A stretch of 58,105 bases of DNA from CAYPJE01 sp964410945 (lineage in GTDB: Bacteria; Fidelibacterota; Marinisomatia; Marinisomatales; TCS56), in NCBI GenBank assembly GCA_964410945.1, contig CAYPJE010000018.1, positions 1 to 58,105 of the forward strand. Direction: 5' to 3'. Shown in pieces: positions 1 to 8,369 of this stretch (its first letter is position 1; the number at the start of each line of letters is the position of its first letter). Both the position numbers and the translations under genes were made by a program. Below the pieces are notes generated by a model, which was given only the letters and a program-made list of their open reading frames with translations, did not search any database and was not told the DNA's origin.

Positions 1-61
1 CTCATGTGTGCTGGATATTCAAAAAAATGTATCGCTGTAAATCCCTAATATTGCTGGAGAT

Positions 62-88
62 ACAAAAATATCCACTGGTATCCAGTGA
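62..88 (-). terminator. Probable intrinsic terminator of tRNA-Val
   Basis: Read on the minus strand, a 6-bp perfect stem (CACTGG at 73-78 with CCAGTG at 82-87, loop of 3) is followed by GATATTTTTG. It lies about 35 bases beyond the tRNA 3' end on the same strand. The stem is short, so this is a moderate call. Confidence 0.45.
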
Positions 89-120
89 CTATCTGATCTG
101 ACAGTTTTTTTAGCCTATCT

Positions 121-197
121 TGGTGGGCGATGACGGATTTGAACCGCCGACTTCCTCCTTGTAAGGGAGGCACTCTGACCAGCTGAGTTAATCGCCC
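121..197 (-). tRNA. tRNA-Val (anticodon UAC)
   Basis: On the minus strand this folds as a full cloverleaf. The acceptor stem begins GGGCGAT. The anticodon stem CCTCC/GGAGG encloses the loop CTTACAA, which gives anticodon UAC and reads GUA/GUN valine codons. The T arm contains GGTTCAAATCC. The 3' CCA is encoded (121-123). Length is 77 bases including CCA. It lies downstream of lon on the same strand, with about 80 bases between them. Confidence 0.95.
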
Positions 198-279
198 ATT
201 TCAATAATCTACCAGGTTACCTGTTCCGTACATGAGCAGCGTGAATGTCGGGAAGCTAAGCGCCCAGTGGGCTGCGAAA

Positions 280-2709
280 TTACGAAGCTTTTGTCTTTTT
301 AGGGGCGGCCTTTTTTGCCTTTTTGGGTTTAATCTCAGGTAAGGCCACCTTGATCACATCCAGCATATCCTTGGCAAAATGGAATTCCAAATCCTTCTTG
401 ATATGGTCTGGTATTTCTTCAAGGTCCTTGCGGTTGTGATCGGGCAGAATTATGGTTTTAATACCTGATCGATGAGCCGCGGTAACCTTTTCCTTCACAC
501 CACCGATGGGCAAAACATTGCCCCGCAGAGTGATTTCGCCGGTCATGGCCAAGTGGTCCTTAACTTTGTAACCGGAGAGCAGCGATACCAGGGCTGTCAG
601 CATGCCAACACCAGCGGAAGGTCCATCCTTGGGAATCGAACCGGCGGGCACATGGATATGGACATCGGTCTTCTGGTGAAACTCATCCTCCAGACCCAAT
701 GCAGCGGTGTGGGAACGGACATAACTCATAGCCGCTGTGGCCGATTCCTTCATCACATCCCCCAGCTGACCGGTAAGAGTCAACTGGCCCTTACCCTTCA
801 TCTGGCTGGCTTCGATAAACAGGATATCACCACCGGCCGCCGTCCAGGCCAGACCGGTAACAACACCGGGCTTGGTGGTTCGCTCGGCAATATCGGAGTA
901 GAAACGCGGGGCTCCCAAATACTCGTTCACCTTTTTCTTGGTGACCTTGGTTTTGGCACCGTCCTTCTCCATCTTGTCCCGTGCCACCTTACGAAAAACA
1001 TTGGCAATCTCCCGCTCCAGGTTGCGGACGCCCGCCTCGCGTGTATACGAACGGATTAATTCTTTGATTCCACTGACGTCGAGTCCAACATCATCGGTTG
1101 TTAGACCATTTTCATCGATCTGTTTCGGCACCAGGTGCTGCTGAGCGATCTTTACCTTTTCATCCTCGATGTATCCGGAGAATTCAAGGATTTCCATCCG
1201 GTCTTTCAGGGCCGGCGGAATGGGGTCGCGGTAATTGGCCGTGGCAATGAACATCACCTTGCTCAAGTCGAAAGGCACCTCCAGGTAATGATCGCTGAAG
1301 GAATAATTCTGTTCCGGGTCCAGGACTTCCAGCAGGGCTGACGAAGGATCACCCCGGAAATCCATGCCCAGTTTATCGATTTCATCCAGCATGAATACCG
1401 GGTTGTTGGTACCGGCCTTTTTCAGGGACTGAATTATCCGGCCCGGCAAGGCACCGATATAGGTCCGGCGATGGCCACGAATCTCCGCTTCATCGCGTAC
1501 GCCACCCAGGGAAATCCGGATGAATTCCCGGCCCATGGAACGGGCAATTGATTTACCCAGTGATGTTTTACCCACTCCGGGAGGACCAGCAAAACAGAGG
1601 ATCGGGCCACGAACGACACCACTGGGATCCTTCTTCTGTTTCAGGCCCCGTACCGCCAGGTATTCCAGGATACGTTCTTTGATCCGGTTCAGGCCATAAT
1701 GATCTTCATCTAAAATTTTCTTAGCTTCTTTTATATCAACGGTATCCTCGGTCGTATTGGCCCAGGGCAGGTCAGCCAGCCATTCGATATAGGTCCGGGC
1801 AACTGAGTATTCCGGTGACTGGGTCGGTATTTTACTGAGACGGTCCAACTCCTTTAAGGCCACCTTCTCTGCTTCTTCGCTCATTTCAGCAGCCTTGATC
1901 CGTTCTTCCAGTTCCTTCAGCTCAACCGTACCTTCATCCTCACCCAGTTCCTTGCGGATTGCCTTCATCTGCTCCCGCAGGTAGTATTCCCGCTGTGACT
2001 TGGCAATCTCATCGTGGACTTCACTCTGGATTTCCTCACCCAGCTTGATGCGCTGGATTTCCCGGGCAATGATGGCGTTAGTGCGTTCGAGACGCTTTTT
2101 AATATCCAGTTCTTCCAGAACCTTCTGTTTCTCGGCATTAGATACGGTAAGCAGGGAAATGGCCCGATCAGCCAAACGGGCCGGTTTCTGGATATTTGAC
2201 AGCATGCCGGAATGTTCTTCCGTCAGATTGGGTGCCACCTTGATCAGGTCGCTGAAAATCTTGCGCAGGTTGTTGGCCAGGGCATCCAGCTCGAGATCAT
2301 CGGCCTTTTCTTCTTCGGGAATGGTCTCCACCGCCGCTGTGTAATAGGGATCATCATCGACATAATCGAGAATTTTTACCCGCTCGACACCCTGCACGAT
2401 AGCCGATTTGCTGTTGTCGGGCATGTCAAATACTTTAAGTACGACCGCCAGTGTACCAAAGGAATATAAATCTTCCGGAGTCGGATCTTCTATCGATCCA
2501 TCCTCCTGTGCGACGACCACGATCTGCTTGCGCTTACTGTCCAGTTCATTGATCAGGCGCAGAGATTTCTCACGGCCGATATAGATGGGAATTACCTGCT
2601 GGGGAAAAAGGACCGTATTGCGCAATGGCATTACGGGAAATAATTTGGATTCTTCAGTGACATCCGGGATGTCGACCGGATTGCCATTTTCATCATAATA
2701 ATCTTTCAT
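280..2709 (-). CDS. lon: ATP-dependent Lon protease (LonA type)
   Basis: Cytoplasmic ATP-dependent serine protease that degrades misfolded and regulatory proteins. The 809 residues match full-length LonA. The order is an N-terminal substrate-binding domain (about 22-215), a coiled-coil linker, an AAA+ module with Walker A GPPGVGKT (375-382) and Walker B FMLDEID (439-445), and a C-terminal protease domain. The Ser-Lys dyad is at Ser698 (PKDGPSAG) and Lys741 (GGVKEK), 43 residues apart as in E. coli Lon. The C terminus is a Lys/Ala-rich tail. The ATG is preceded by AAAGG at a plausible distance. It sits downstream of the lipoate operon on the same strand, after a gap of about 100 bases, and may have its own promoter. 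Confidence 0.97.
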   Translation of the reverse strand: MKDYYDENGNPVDIPDVTEESKLFPVMPLRNTVLFPQQVIPIYIGREKSLRLINELDSKRKQIVVVAQEDGSIEDPTPEDLYSFGTLAVVLKVFDMPDNSKSAIVQGVERVKILDYVDDDPYYTAAVETIPEEEKADDLELDALANNLRKIFSDLIKVAPNLTEEHSGMLSNIQKPARLADRAISLLTVSNAEKQKVLEELDIKKRLERTNAIIAREIQRIKLGEEIQSEVHDEIAKSQREYYLREQMKAIRKELGEDEGTVELKELEERIKAAEMSEEAEKVALKELDRLSKIPTQSPEYSVARTYIEWLADLPWANTTEDTVDIKEAKKILDEDHYGLNRIKERILEYLAVRGLKQKKDPSGVVRGPILCFAGPPGVGKTSLGKSIARSMGREFIRISLGGVRDEAEIRGHRRTYIGALPGRIIQSLKKAGTNNPVFMLDEIDKLGMDFRGDPSSALLEVLDPEQNYSFSDHYLEVPFDLSKVMFIATANYRDPIPPALKDRMEILEFSGYIEDEKVKIAQQHLVPKQIDENGLTTDDVGLDVSGIKELIRSYTREAGVRNLEREIANVFRKVARDKMEKDGAKTKVTKKKVNEYLGAPRFYSDIAERTTKPGVVTGLAWTAAGGDILFIEASQMKGKGQLTLTGQLGDVMKESATAAMSYVRSHTAALGLEDEFHQKTDVHIHVPAGSIPKDGPSAGVGMLTALVSLLSGYKVKDHLAMTGEITLRGNVLPIGGVKEKVTAAHRSGIKTIILPDHNRKDLEEIPDHIKKDLEFHFAKDMLDVIKVALPEIKPKKAKKAAPKKTKAS

Positions 2710-2814
2710 ACTAACCTTTATCTATTTCTGAGCTAAATCACAAATTGTGTGCCAATGACAATCACCTGCGAAAGTGGCAGGCTCATATCCGAAAGTACGC
2801 AATCTGGCAGTCTT

Positions 2815-3111
2815 TTACATCATATTTGGAAGCTGGTGGCAGGAAACACAGGCATCCCGGAATTCATGGGCCATTTTCGGCGTTTCCAGAATTTCACCCT
2901 GCAGGTTAATCTGTCGGGATTCCCGGTGGCACTGCAGACAGGTTTCTTCATTCACAAACGATTGGTGAAACGGGATTGCCGGTAAGGCCGGCGCCCGTTG
3001 ATCCACTTGTACAGACATACCGGTCTGTCCCAAGGGATTGAACATCACAATTGCCAGTACCAGTGCCGCGGAAATAGTAACGGCGTAGACCATCTGCATA
3101 TTTTTATTCAC
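2815..3111 (-). CDS. Small membrane-anchored dihaem c-type cytochrome
   Basis: A 98-residue protein with one N-terminal hydrophobic segment (about 8-26, an uncleaved signal or anchor) and a periplasmic part with two haem-c sites, CLQCH and CVSCH. Extra Met and His residues (as in MAHEF) could be distal ligands. This suggests a small electron-transfer protein at the periplasmic face of the inner membrane; its partner is unknown. The start is a GTG at 3111, supported by AGGTGA, which overlaps the lipA stop codon, so translation is probably coupled to lipA. The arrangement resembles short NapB/NrfB-like dihaem proteins, but I cannot assign a family. Confidence 0.8.
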   Translation of the reverse strand: MNKNMQMVYAVTISAALVLAIVMFNPLGQTGMSVQVDQRAPALPAIPFHQSFVNEETCLQCHRESRQINLQGEILETPKMAHEFRDACVSCHQLPNMM

Positions 3112-3115
3112 TGTT

Positions 3116-3994
3116 TCACCTGTTCGTTATGCTGCGAGCCTGTTCATCGGCGTGGTAGGAACTGCGCACCAGCGGCCCGGATTCGACAAACCGGAACCCC
3201 ATTTCAATTCCAGCCTGTTTATACTCATCAAATTCTTCCAGCGCCACATACCGTTCTACCGGAAGATGTTGCTTGGTCGGCTGCAGATATTGCCCAATCG
3301 TAAAGATATGTACACCCAGGCCGGCTACCAGTTCCATGGTTGCCAGAACCTCTTCCCTGGTTTCACCTAATCCCACCATCAATCCGGTCTTGGTCAATAA
3401 TCCGTATTCGATTGACTGTTGCAATACCGCCAGACTGCGCTGCCAATCGGCCTGGGCCCGTACCTGGCGACTGATCCTTTCCACACATTCCACATTATGG
3501 CTGAATATTTCCGGCCGGGCGGCAAATACTTTATCCAGGGCCGGACGATAATTCTGGAAATCAGGGGTCAGTACTTCCACCGTGCACTCCGGTGCTTCCG
3601 TGTGGATGGCATCAATGGTGGCGGCCCAGATCGAAGCGCCAAAATCAGCTTTAAGGTCATCCCGGTCCACCGAAGTGATTACCACATGTTTCAAATTCAA
3701 TTCGCGGACTGCCTCAGCCGTGCGCTGAGGTTCTTCCAAGTCTACCTGACCGGGCCGGCCGGTCTTAACGGCACAGAATCCACAGGCCCGGGTACAGGTA
3801 TCGCCCAGGATCATGATCGTAGCCGTGCCCCGGTTCCAGCATTCGTAAATATTCGGGCAGCGGGCTTCCTCACACACCGTATTAAGTTTACTGGATTTAA
3901 GCATGTTCTGGACATGACGGTAATCACCGCCGGTTTGCAGTCGGATTTTCATCCAGGGTGGTTTGGTCAACCGCTGTTGATTGTTACCAGACAT
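3116..3994 (-). CDS. lipA: Lipoyl synthase (radical SAM)
   Basis: Inserts two sulfur atoms into protein-bound octanoyl groups to make lipoate on 2-oxoacid dehydrogenase and glycine-cleavage proteins. Both [4Fe-4S] clusters are visible: the auxiliary motif C41-x4-C46-x5-C52 (CEEARCPNIYEC) and the radical SAM motif C67-x3-C71-x2-C74 (CTRACGFC). The C-terminal RSSYHADE holds the conserved serine that ligates the auxiliary cluster. The 292 residues are normal for the family. It overlaps the upstream methyltransferase stop by 1 base and lies in one operon with lipB and lpd. Confidence 0.97.
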   Translation of the reverse strand: MSGNNQQRLTKPPWMKIRLQTGGDYRHVQNMLKSSKLNTVCEEARCPNIYECWNRGTATIMILGDTCTRACGFCAVKTGRPGQVDLEEPQRTAEAVRELNLKHVVITSVDRDDLKADFGASIWAATIDAIHTEAPECTVEVLTPDFQNYRPALDKVFAARPEIFSHNVECVERISRQVRAQADWQRSLAVLQQSIEYGLLTKTGLMVGLGETREEVLATMELVAGLGVHIFTIGQYLQPTKQHLPVERYVALEEFDEYKQAGIEMGFRFVESGPLVRSSYHADEQARSITNR

Positions 3995-4818
3995 CAGGTA
4001 CCCTTCTGAAACAGGAATATCATATACTTGCGGTGCCGGCGAAATTCCGCACTGTCTATTAAATCAAGTTGGGATTGCTTGCCAGTTGCCTTCCGCTTTA
4101 TAATCCAGTTGATCAGTCGTAACCAGTTGGGGTGCTTCTTTAGCATCATGCTGCGGGCATAATCTATCGATGGAATAATAAACCGCTGATAGGCATGTCT
4201 GGCAGTATCAAGTGTTATTATCGTATTATCGGTTTGATCAAACTGATCGATCAATTTAAACCCGACCTCCTCGGCAACCTCCAGATAACGCTTAAGCTTA
4301 TGAGCTGATTTCAAATGAATACTGTCGATCTTTTCCTGGTGATGAACGAAATAGTCCGATACCAGCAGATAGCCACCGTCACGCAGCGACTCGATCGCTT
4401 TATTCAACCCGGCAATGATTTTAATATAGGCAGCACTTTCACTCTGGAGAATTAGATCATACTCCTTCATTGGCACAAAATTCTCAAACTTGGTCCGCCA
4501 GTAAGTCAGTGAACCGTCAAACCTATTCCTGATATGCTCTTCCTGGTAGCGGTCCGGCGAGAGGGCGTCAACCTGGTACCCCTGCTCCATCAGGTAGGCT
4601 GCGTTCCCACCAATCCCGCAGCCAACATCAAGTACGGTAATCACATCATCGGGGATGAAACCGGCCAGGTGTTCGATATAGCGCAACTGAGCCGTGGAAA
4701 TATCTTCCAGGGTCAGGCTGGCTGGATCGATCGAATCCGGATCGTCCCAGAATCCATAATGCAGGAACGGCGACTTGGTCACTTCGGCATAGAATTTCAG
4801 TGCTTTATTGACACCCAT
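3994..4818 (-). CDS. Class I SAM-dependent methyltransferase of unknown substrate
   Basis: A 274-residue Rossmann-fold methyltransferase. Motif I is LDVGCGIGGNAAYL (about 64-77), with an acidic post-I region near VDALSPD. The layout (short N-terminal FYAEVTKSPFLHYGFWDD lead, then motif I) resembles the tocopherol/sarcosine/cyclopropane-type methyltransferases acting on small or lipid-like substrates. The C-terminal 80 residues are Lys/Arg-rich and could touch a membrane. GGAGGGG lies upstream of the ATG. The gene sits between lipB (32-base gap) and lipA (1-base overlap), an unusual place that hints at a link to lipoylation or to an enzyme made with it, but no function can be assigned. Confidence 0.75.
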   Translation of the reverse strand: MGVNKALKFYAEVTKSPFLHYGFWDDPDSIDPASLTLEDISTAQLRYIEHLAGFIPDDVITVLDVGCGIGGNAAYLMEQGYQVDALSPDRYQEEHIRNRFDGSLTYWRTKFENFVPMKEYDLILQSESAAYIKIIAGLNKAIESLRDGGYLLVSDYFVHHQEKIDSIHLKSAHKLKRYLEVAEEVGFKLIDQFDQTDNTIITLDTARHAYQRFIIPSIDYARSMMLKKHPNWLRLINWIIKRKATGKQSQLDLIDSAEFRRHRKYMIFLFQKGT

Positions 4819-4850
4819 CAGAGTTTTGCCCCTCCATGATAATTATTCAA

Positions 4851-5504
4851 TCATATAATAGTGGCATCAAATACACCAGCAAAATTTTTTTCTATAACAG
4901 GAATCACTTCTTCAATTTCAATTTTCCGTCCCAATAATTGACTTAAGGAAGTAACGGAACCATCGCTGATACCGCAGGGAACTATGCCGCTGAAATAACT
5001 CAGATCGGTGGCAACATTCAGGGCAAAACCATGCATACTTACCCAGCGTGAGAGCCGTACTCCCAGGGCGGCGAGTTTTTCCTTCCCTACCCAGACGCCA
5101 GTGTACTTTGGCCTCCGTTCGGCCCGGACCCCAAAATCACCGGCGGTCCTGATCAACACCTCCTCCAATGATTGCATAAACCAGCCCACACTTAGTTGAT
5201 AGCTGTGCAAATCAAAGATCGGGTAGCCCACCAGTTGTCCCGGTCCGTGATAAGTGATATCACCACCCCGTTCAACCTGAAAAATATTCACATCCCGGGG
5301 ATAATCGGCCCGGAGATTCGACCGGTCGGCGTTCCGCCCGATAGTGTACACCGGTTCGTGCTCCACCAGGATCAGGGTATCATCAATTTCGCCGGCGATT
5401 CGCTGGTCCCGCAATTTGCGCTGCAGTTCCCAGGTTTCCCGGTAGGGGTGTTGTCCCAGGCCAAGCAGCCGGATCGCATTTTTTTTCACTGAAGTTTCAG
5501 TCAT
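4851..5504 (-). CDS. lipB: Octanoyl-[ACP]:protein N-octanoyltransferase
   Basis: Transfers octanoate from acyl carrier protein to lipoyl domains, the step before LipA. The family signature RGGDITYHGPGQLVGYP is at about 79-95. The catalytic Cys177 (PCGISDGSVTSL) and Lys143 (KLAALGVR) are 34 residues apart, as in E. coli LipB. The 217 residues match the family. It starts 6 bases after the lpd stop codon in the same operon. No strong ribosome-binding site is visible, so coupling to lpd is likely. Confidence 0.96.
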   Translation of the reverse strand: MTETSVKKNAIRLLGLGQHPYRETWELQRKLRDQRIAGEIDDTLILVEHEPVYTIGRNADRSNLRADYPRDVNIFQVERGGDITYHGPGQLVGYPIFDLHSYQLSVGWFMQSLEEVLIRTAGDFGVRAERRPKYTGVWVGKEKLAALGVRLSRWVSMHGFALNVATDLSYFSGIVPCGISDGSVTSLSQLLGRKIEIEEVIPVIEKNFAGVFDATII

Positions 5505-5510
5505 GGTCGC

Positions 5511-6899
5511 TCAGTGATGGATTGCCTCACCCCAGGCATCGGCGGCTGCTTCCATCACCGCTTCCGATAAGGTGGGATGGGCATGGATGGTTGTCGCCAG
5601 GTCCAGCCAGGTGGCGCCCAGCACTTTGGCCACGCCCAGTTCGGCGATCAACTCGGTAGCCTCGGCACCGATTATATGACAACCCAGCAGCTTCCCGCTG
5701 GACGCATCAAAAATTAATTTTACGAATCCATTGCTTTCACCAATCGCCAGTGATTTGCCAATATTCCGGAACAGGAATTTCCCCACCCTGATTTCCATTC
5801 CCTGATTGATGGCCATCTGTTCGGTCAATCCTACCGAAGCCACCTGTGGCTGACAATAGGTGCACCCGGGGATATTCTGCATATCCACCGGCTCGGGATT
5901 TTTACCAAAGGCCTGCTCCACGGCCACCCGGCCCTGGGCTGAAGCCACATGGGCCAGCCAGGGCGATCCGGCCACATCACCAATAGCATATATATTTTCT
6001 ACATTGGTTTTTCCAAATTCATCGACTACAATCGCCCCACGGTCGGTTTCAATGCCCAGGTTTTCCAGGCCGATATCCTCGATATTGCCGGTCACACCCA
6101 CCGCCACCAGGGCCAGACTCCCTTCTATCACTGCCGCTTCCCCGGCTTTATCGATCTGAACCTGAACACCATCCGCTGAACGGTCGATTCCGGTAACTCT
6201 GGTTTCAGTATGAATCTTTATCCCGGATTTCTTGAAATGTTTGGTCAATTCCGCTGATACGTCCTCATCTTCCACTGGCAGGATTCGGGGCAGCATTTCG
6301 ACCAGGTGGACTTTTGTTCCAAAGCTGTTGTAGAAATAGGCGAACTCAACACCGATGGCTCCGGCACCAATAATCACCAGCGATTCCGGCGGTTCGGGCA
6401 GAACCATGGCTTCCTTGGATGATATGACCTTCTCTCCATCGGTTTCCAGGCCGGGGAAAGTCCGGTTGCGGGCCCCGGTCGCAATGATTATTTTTTCGGC
6501 CTTTACCAATTCCTCACCTTCAGATCCTTCCACTTCTATCTGATCGGCGGCCAACAGTTTTCCTGCACCGGGGAAAAAGGTTACCTCATTCTGTTTCATC
6601 AGATATTCCACACCCTTCGATAACCGGTCGGCTATCTGACGGCTGCGCTTGATCGTGGCGGGAAAATCAACCTCGTAACCGGTGACCTTAACGCCAAAGC
6701 GTTTTGCATTTTTTACGGTATGCAGAACTTCAGCATTTTTAAGCAAGGCCTTGGTTGGAATACAGCCCCAGTTCAGACAGACACCACCGAGGCGGTCCTT
6801 GTCAATTATGGCGACCTTTTTTCCAAGCTGGGCCGCCCGGATGGCAGCCACATAACCGCCCGGTCCGCCACCGAGAATTGCAATATCAAAACTATTCAC
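5511..6899 (-). CDS. lpd: Dihydrolipoyl dehydrogenase (E3)
   Basis: FAD-dependent disulfide oxidoreductase that reoxidises dihydrolipoyl groups of 2-oxoacid dehydrogenase and glycine-cleavage complexes with NAD+. It has an N-terminal FAD motif (GGGPGG, 10-15), the redox-active disulfide C41-LNWG-C46, a second NAD-binding GAGAIGVEF motif, and the C-terminal HAHPTLSE that supplies the catalytic base. I chose the GTG at 6899 (462 residues) rather than an ATG at 6941 because GAGGAG lies 7 bases upstream and the protein then starts directly before the FAD fold. First gene of the lpd-lipB-methyltransferase-lipA-cytochrome operon. Confidence 0.96.
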   Translation of the reverse strand: MNSFDIAILGGGPGGYVAAIRAAQLGKKVAIIDKDRLGGVCLNWGCIPTKALLKNAEVLHTVKNAKRFGVKVTGYEVDFPATIKRSRQIADRLSKGVEYLMKQNEVTFFPGAGKLLAADQIEVEGSEGEELVKAEKIIIATGARNRTFPGLETDGEKVISSKEAMVLPEPPESLVIIGAGAIGVEFAYFYNSFGTKVHLVEMLPRILPVEDEDVSAELTKHFKKSGIKIHTETRVTGIDRSADGVQVQIDKAGEAAVIEGSLALVAVGVTGNIEDIGLENLGIETDRGAIVVDEFGKTNVENIYAIGDVAGSPWLAHVASAQGRVAVEQAFGKNPEPVDMQNIPGCTYCQPQVASVGLTEQMAINQGMEIRVGKFLFRNIGKSLAIGESNGFVKLIFDASSGKLLGCHIIGAEATELIAELGVAKVLGATWLDLATTIHAHPTLSEAVMEAAADAWGEAIHH

Positions 6900-6920
6900 T
6901 AATATCTCCTCAATAATGTT

Positions 6921-7083
6921 ATACTGAGCCAGTCGAAGCATGAATGTGTAGTGAAATCACCCTTTGACCAATCTACACTGCGCTCCGACCCGGCACGCAT
7001 GCTCAGGGTGACAGATATTCTTGATAAGTATGTCATGCTGAGCCTGCCTGTGCGCCGTAGTCTTAACGAAGGCGTATCGAACC
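6921..7083. repeat. Dispersed palindromic intergenic repeat, copy A1
   Basis: A non-coding stretch between folE and lpd made of the repeated blocks also found at 25241-25453. Shared words include CGAAGCATGAATGTG, GCTCAGGGTGACA, GTCATGCTGAGC and GTGCGCCGTAGTCT. The family also appears at 13568 and 28207. It is probably a REP/MITE-like element; no coding function is visible. Confidence 0.7.
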
Positions 7084-7092
7084 ATGTACCAA

Positions 7093-7671
7093 TTACCTGA
7101 AATTACGCAGGCCAATAATACTCAGAAATTCCGCCCGCGTCTCCACCTCGTCGTGGAATTCGCCCAGCATCGAGCTGGTGGTGGCAAAAGAATTCTGTTT
7201 CTCAACCCCGCGCATCTGCATGCAGAGGTGGCGCCCTTCCATCACCACCGCCACACCGATGGGGTCCAGCACTTCCTGAATGGTCTGGGCAATCTGATGG
7301 GTCAGGCGCTCCTGAACCTGCAACCGGCGGGAGAACATTTCCACAATCCTGGGGATTTTGGATAATCCGATCACCTTACCATTTGGAATATAGCCCACAT
7401 GAGCCTTTCCAAAAAACGGCAGCATGTGATGCTCACACATGGAGAAAAACTCGATATCCCGCACAACCACAATTTCGCTGCAGTCCTCATTGAAAATAGC
7501 TTCATTGATTATTTCATCCAGGCCGGTGCGATAACCCTGGGAGAAAAACTCCCAGGCCTTGGCCACTCGTAACGGTGTACGAACCAGTCCTTCACGCTGT
7601 GAATCTTCGCCGATCTCAGTCAGCAGATCTCTGGTTATCGATTCAATTTTGGTTTTATCGATTGGTGTCAT
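7093..7671 (-). CDS. folE: GTP cyclohydrolase I (FolE type)
   Basis: Converts GTP to 7,8-dihydroneopterin triphosphate, the entry step for folate, pterins and 7-deazaguanines. The zinc and catalytic motifs are CEHHMLPFFGKAHVGYIP and HLCMQMRG, with the LSKIPRIVEMFSRRLQVQE block between. The start at 7671 gives 192 residues. It is chosen because AAGGAGG lies 4-5 bases upstream and the ATG overlaps the transporter stop as ATGA; an in-frame GTG/ATG extension further up would overlap the transporter more. Last gene of the queD-transporter-folE operon, so its product most likely feeds QueD. Confidence 0.95.
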   Translation of the reverse strand: MTPIDKTKIESITRDLLTEIGEDSQREGLVRTPLRVAKAWEFFSQGYRTGLDEIINEAIFNEDCSEIVVVRDIEFFSMCEHHMLPFFGKAHVGYIPNGKVIGLSKIPRIVEMFSRRLQVQERLTHQIAQTIQEVLDPIGVAVVMEGRHLCMQMRGVEKQNSFATTSSMLGEFHDEVETRAEFLSIIGLRNFR

Positions 7672-8369
7672 AACGCCTCCTTGGCAAAACCCCGGTAACC
7701 CCAAAGCGCTTCATCCGGATCATCGTGAACCTTATCTTTCAACAGGTACACACCCAGGTAAAACAAGGGGGTATCAAACAGGGCAAAGAAAAATTTAAAC
7801 AAATAGGATGATATTATCAGACTGATCAAAACTCCGACTGAGTCAACATTATCGCCCAGATTTTTGGCCACATACAGAATTGTCAGAATAGCGGTTGTAT
7901 CAACCAGCTGGCTGAAGGTCGTGGACAGATTGTTCCGCAGCCAGAGATGTTTACCTTTAGTCAGCCTTTTCCAGAAATGAAACAGGTGGACATCCACTGT
8001 CTGGGCCACCAGGTAGGCAATCATCGAAGCCAAAGTATTACCCACCATAAACCGGTAGACGTCTTCAAAGGTCGAGGCGGCTCCCGATATTCCGCTGGCA
8101 TCTTTCAGGAAGTGTCCCAGTGTCATCAGTCCCAGCATGAAGAAATTCATGATGAAACCGATCCAAACCATGGTCTGAGCCCGTTTCTTTCCGTACAACT
8201 CACAGATCAAATCGGTGGCAAGAAATGTAAACGGATAGGCCAGTACCCCGGCTGGAACGGTCATGAAAAAGACCTGCACAAACTTGGTAGTGCCGATCAC
8301 ATTGCCCAGCACCAGTGATGTGAGGAATATCCCCGCCAGGAACAGGAACAGTTTCTCCTTAAACGGCAT
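7668..8369 (-). CDS. YhhQ/VUT-family queuosine precursor transporter
   Basis: An integral membrane protein of 233 residues with about six hydrophobic segments. It matches the VUT_1/YhhQ family: the N-terminal segment VLGNVIGTTKFV, AYPFTFLATDLICELYGKK, and a later LVDTTAILTILY helix. E. coli YhhQ imports preQ0/preQ1. It starts in a TAATG overlap with queD and ends in an ATGA overlap with folE, so the three genes are translationally coupled. Salvage transport alongside de novo steps suggests this cell both makes and recovers deazaguanine precursors. Confidence 0.88.
   Translation of the reverse strand: MPFKEKLFLFLAGIFLTSLVLGNVIGTTKFVQVFFMTVPAGVLAYPFTFLATDLICELYGKKRAQTMVWIGFIMNFFMLGLMTLGHFLKDASGISGAASTFEDVYRFMVGNTLASMIAYLVAQTVDVHLFHFWKRLTKGKHLWLRNNLSTTFSQLVDTTAILTILYVAKNLGDNVDSVGVLISLIISSYLFKFFFALFDTPLFYLGVYLLKDKVHDDPDEALWGYRGFAKEAL

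Noticed and set aside
472..1059. A 195-codon plus-strand open frame across lon
   Set aside because: It is antisense to the clearly coding Lon protease domain and has no domain or signal; similar shadows occur across most long minus genes here.
6900..6941. An ATG-started longer form of lpd
   Set aside because: The extra 14 residues are not part of the family, and the GTG at 6899 has GAGGAG at the right distance.
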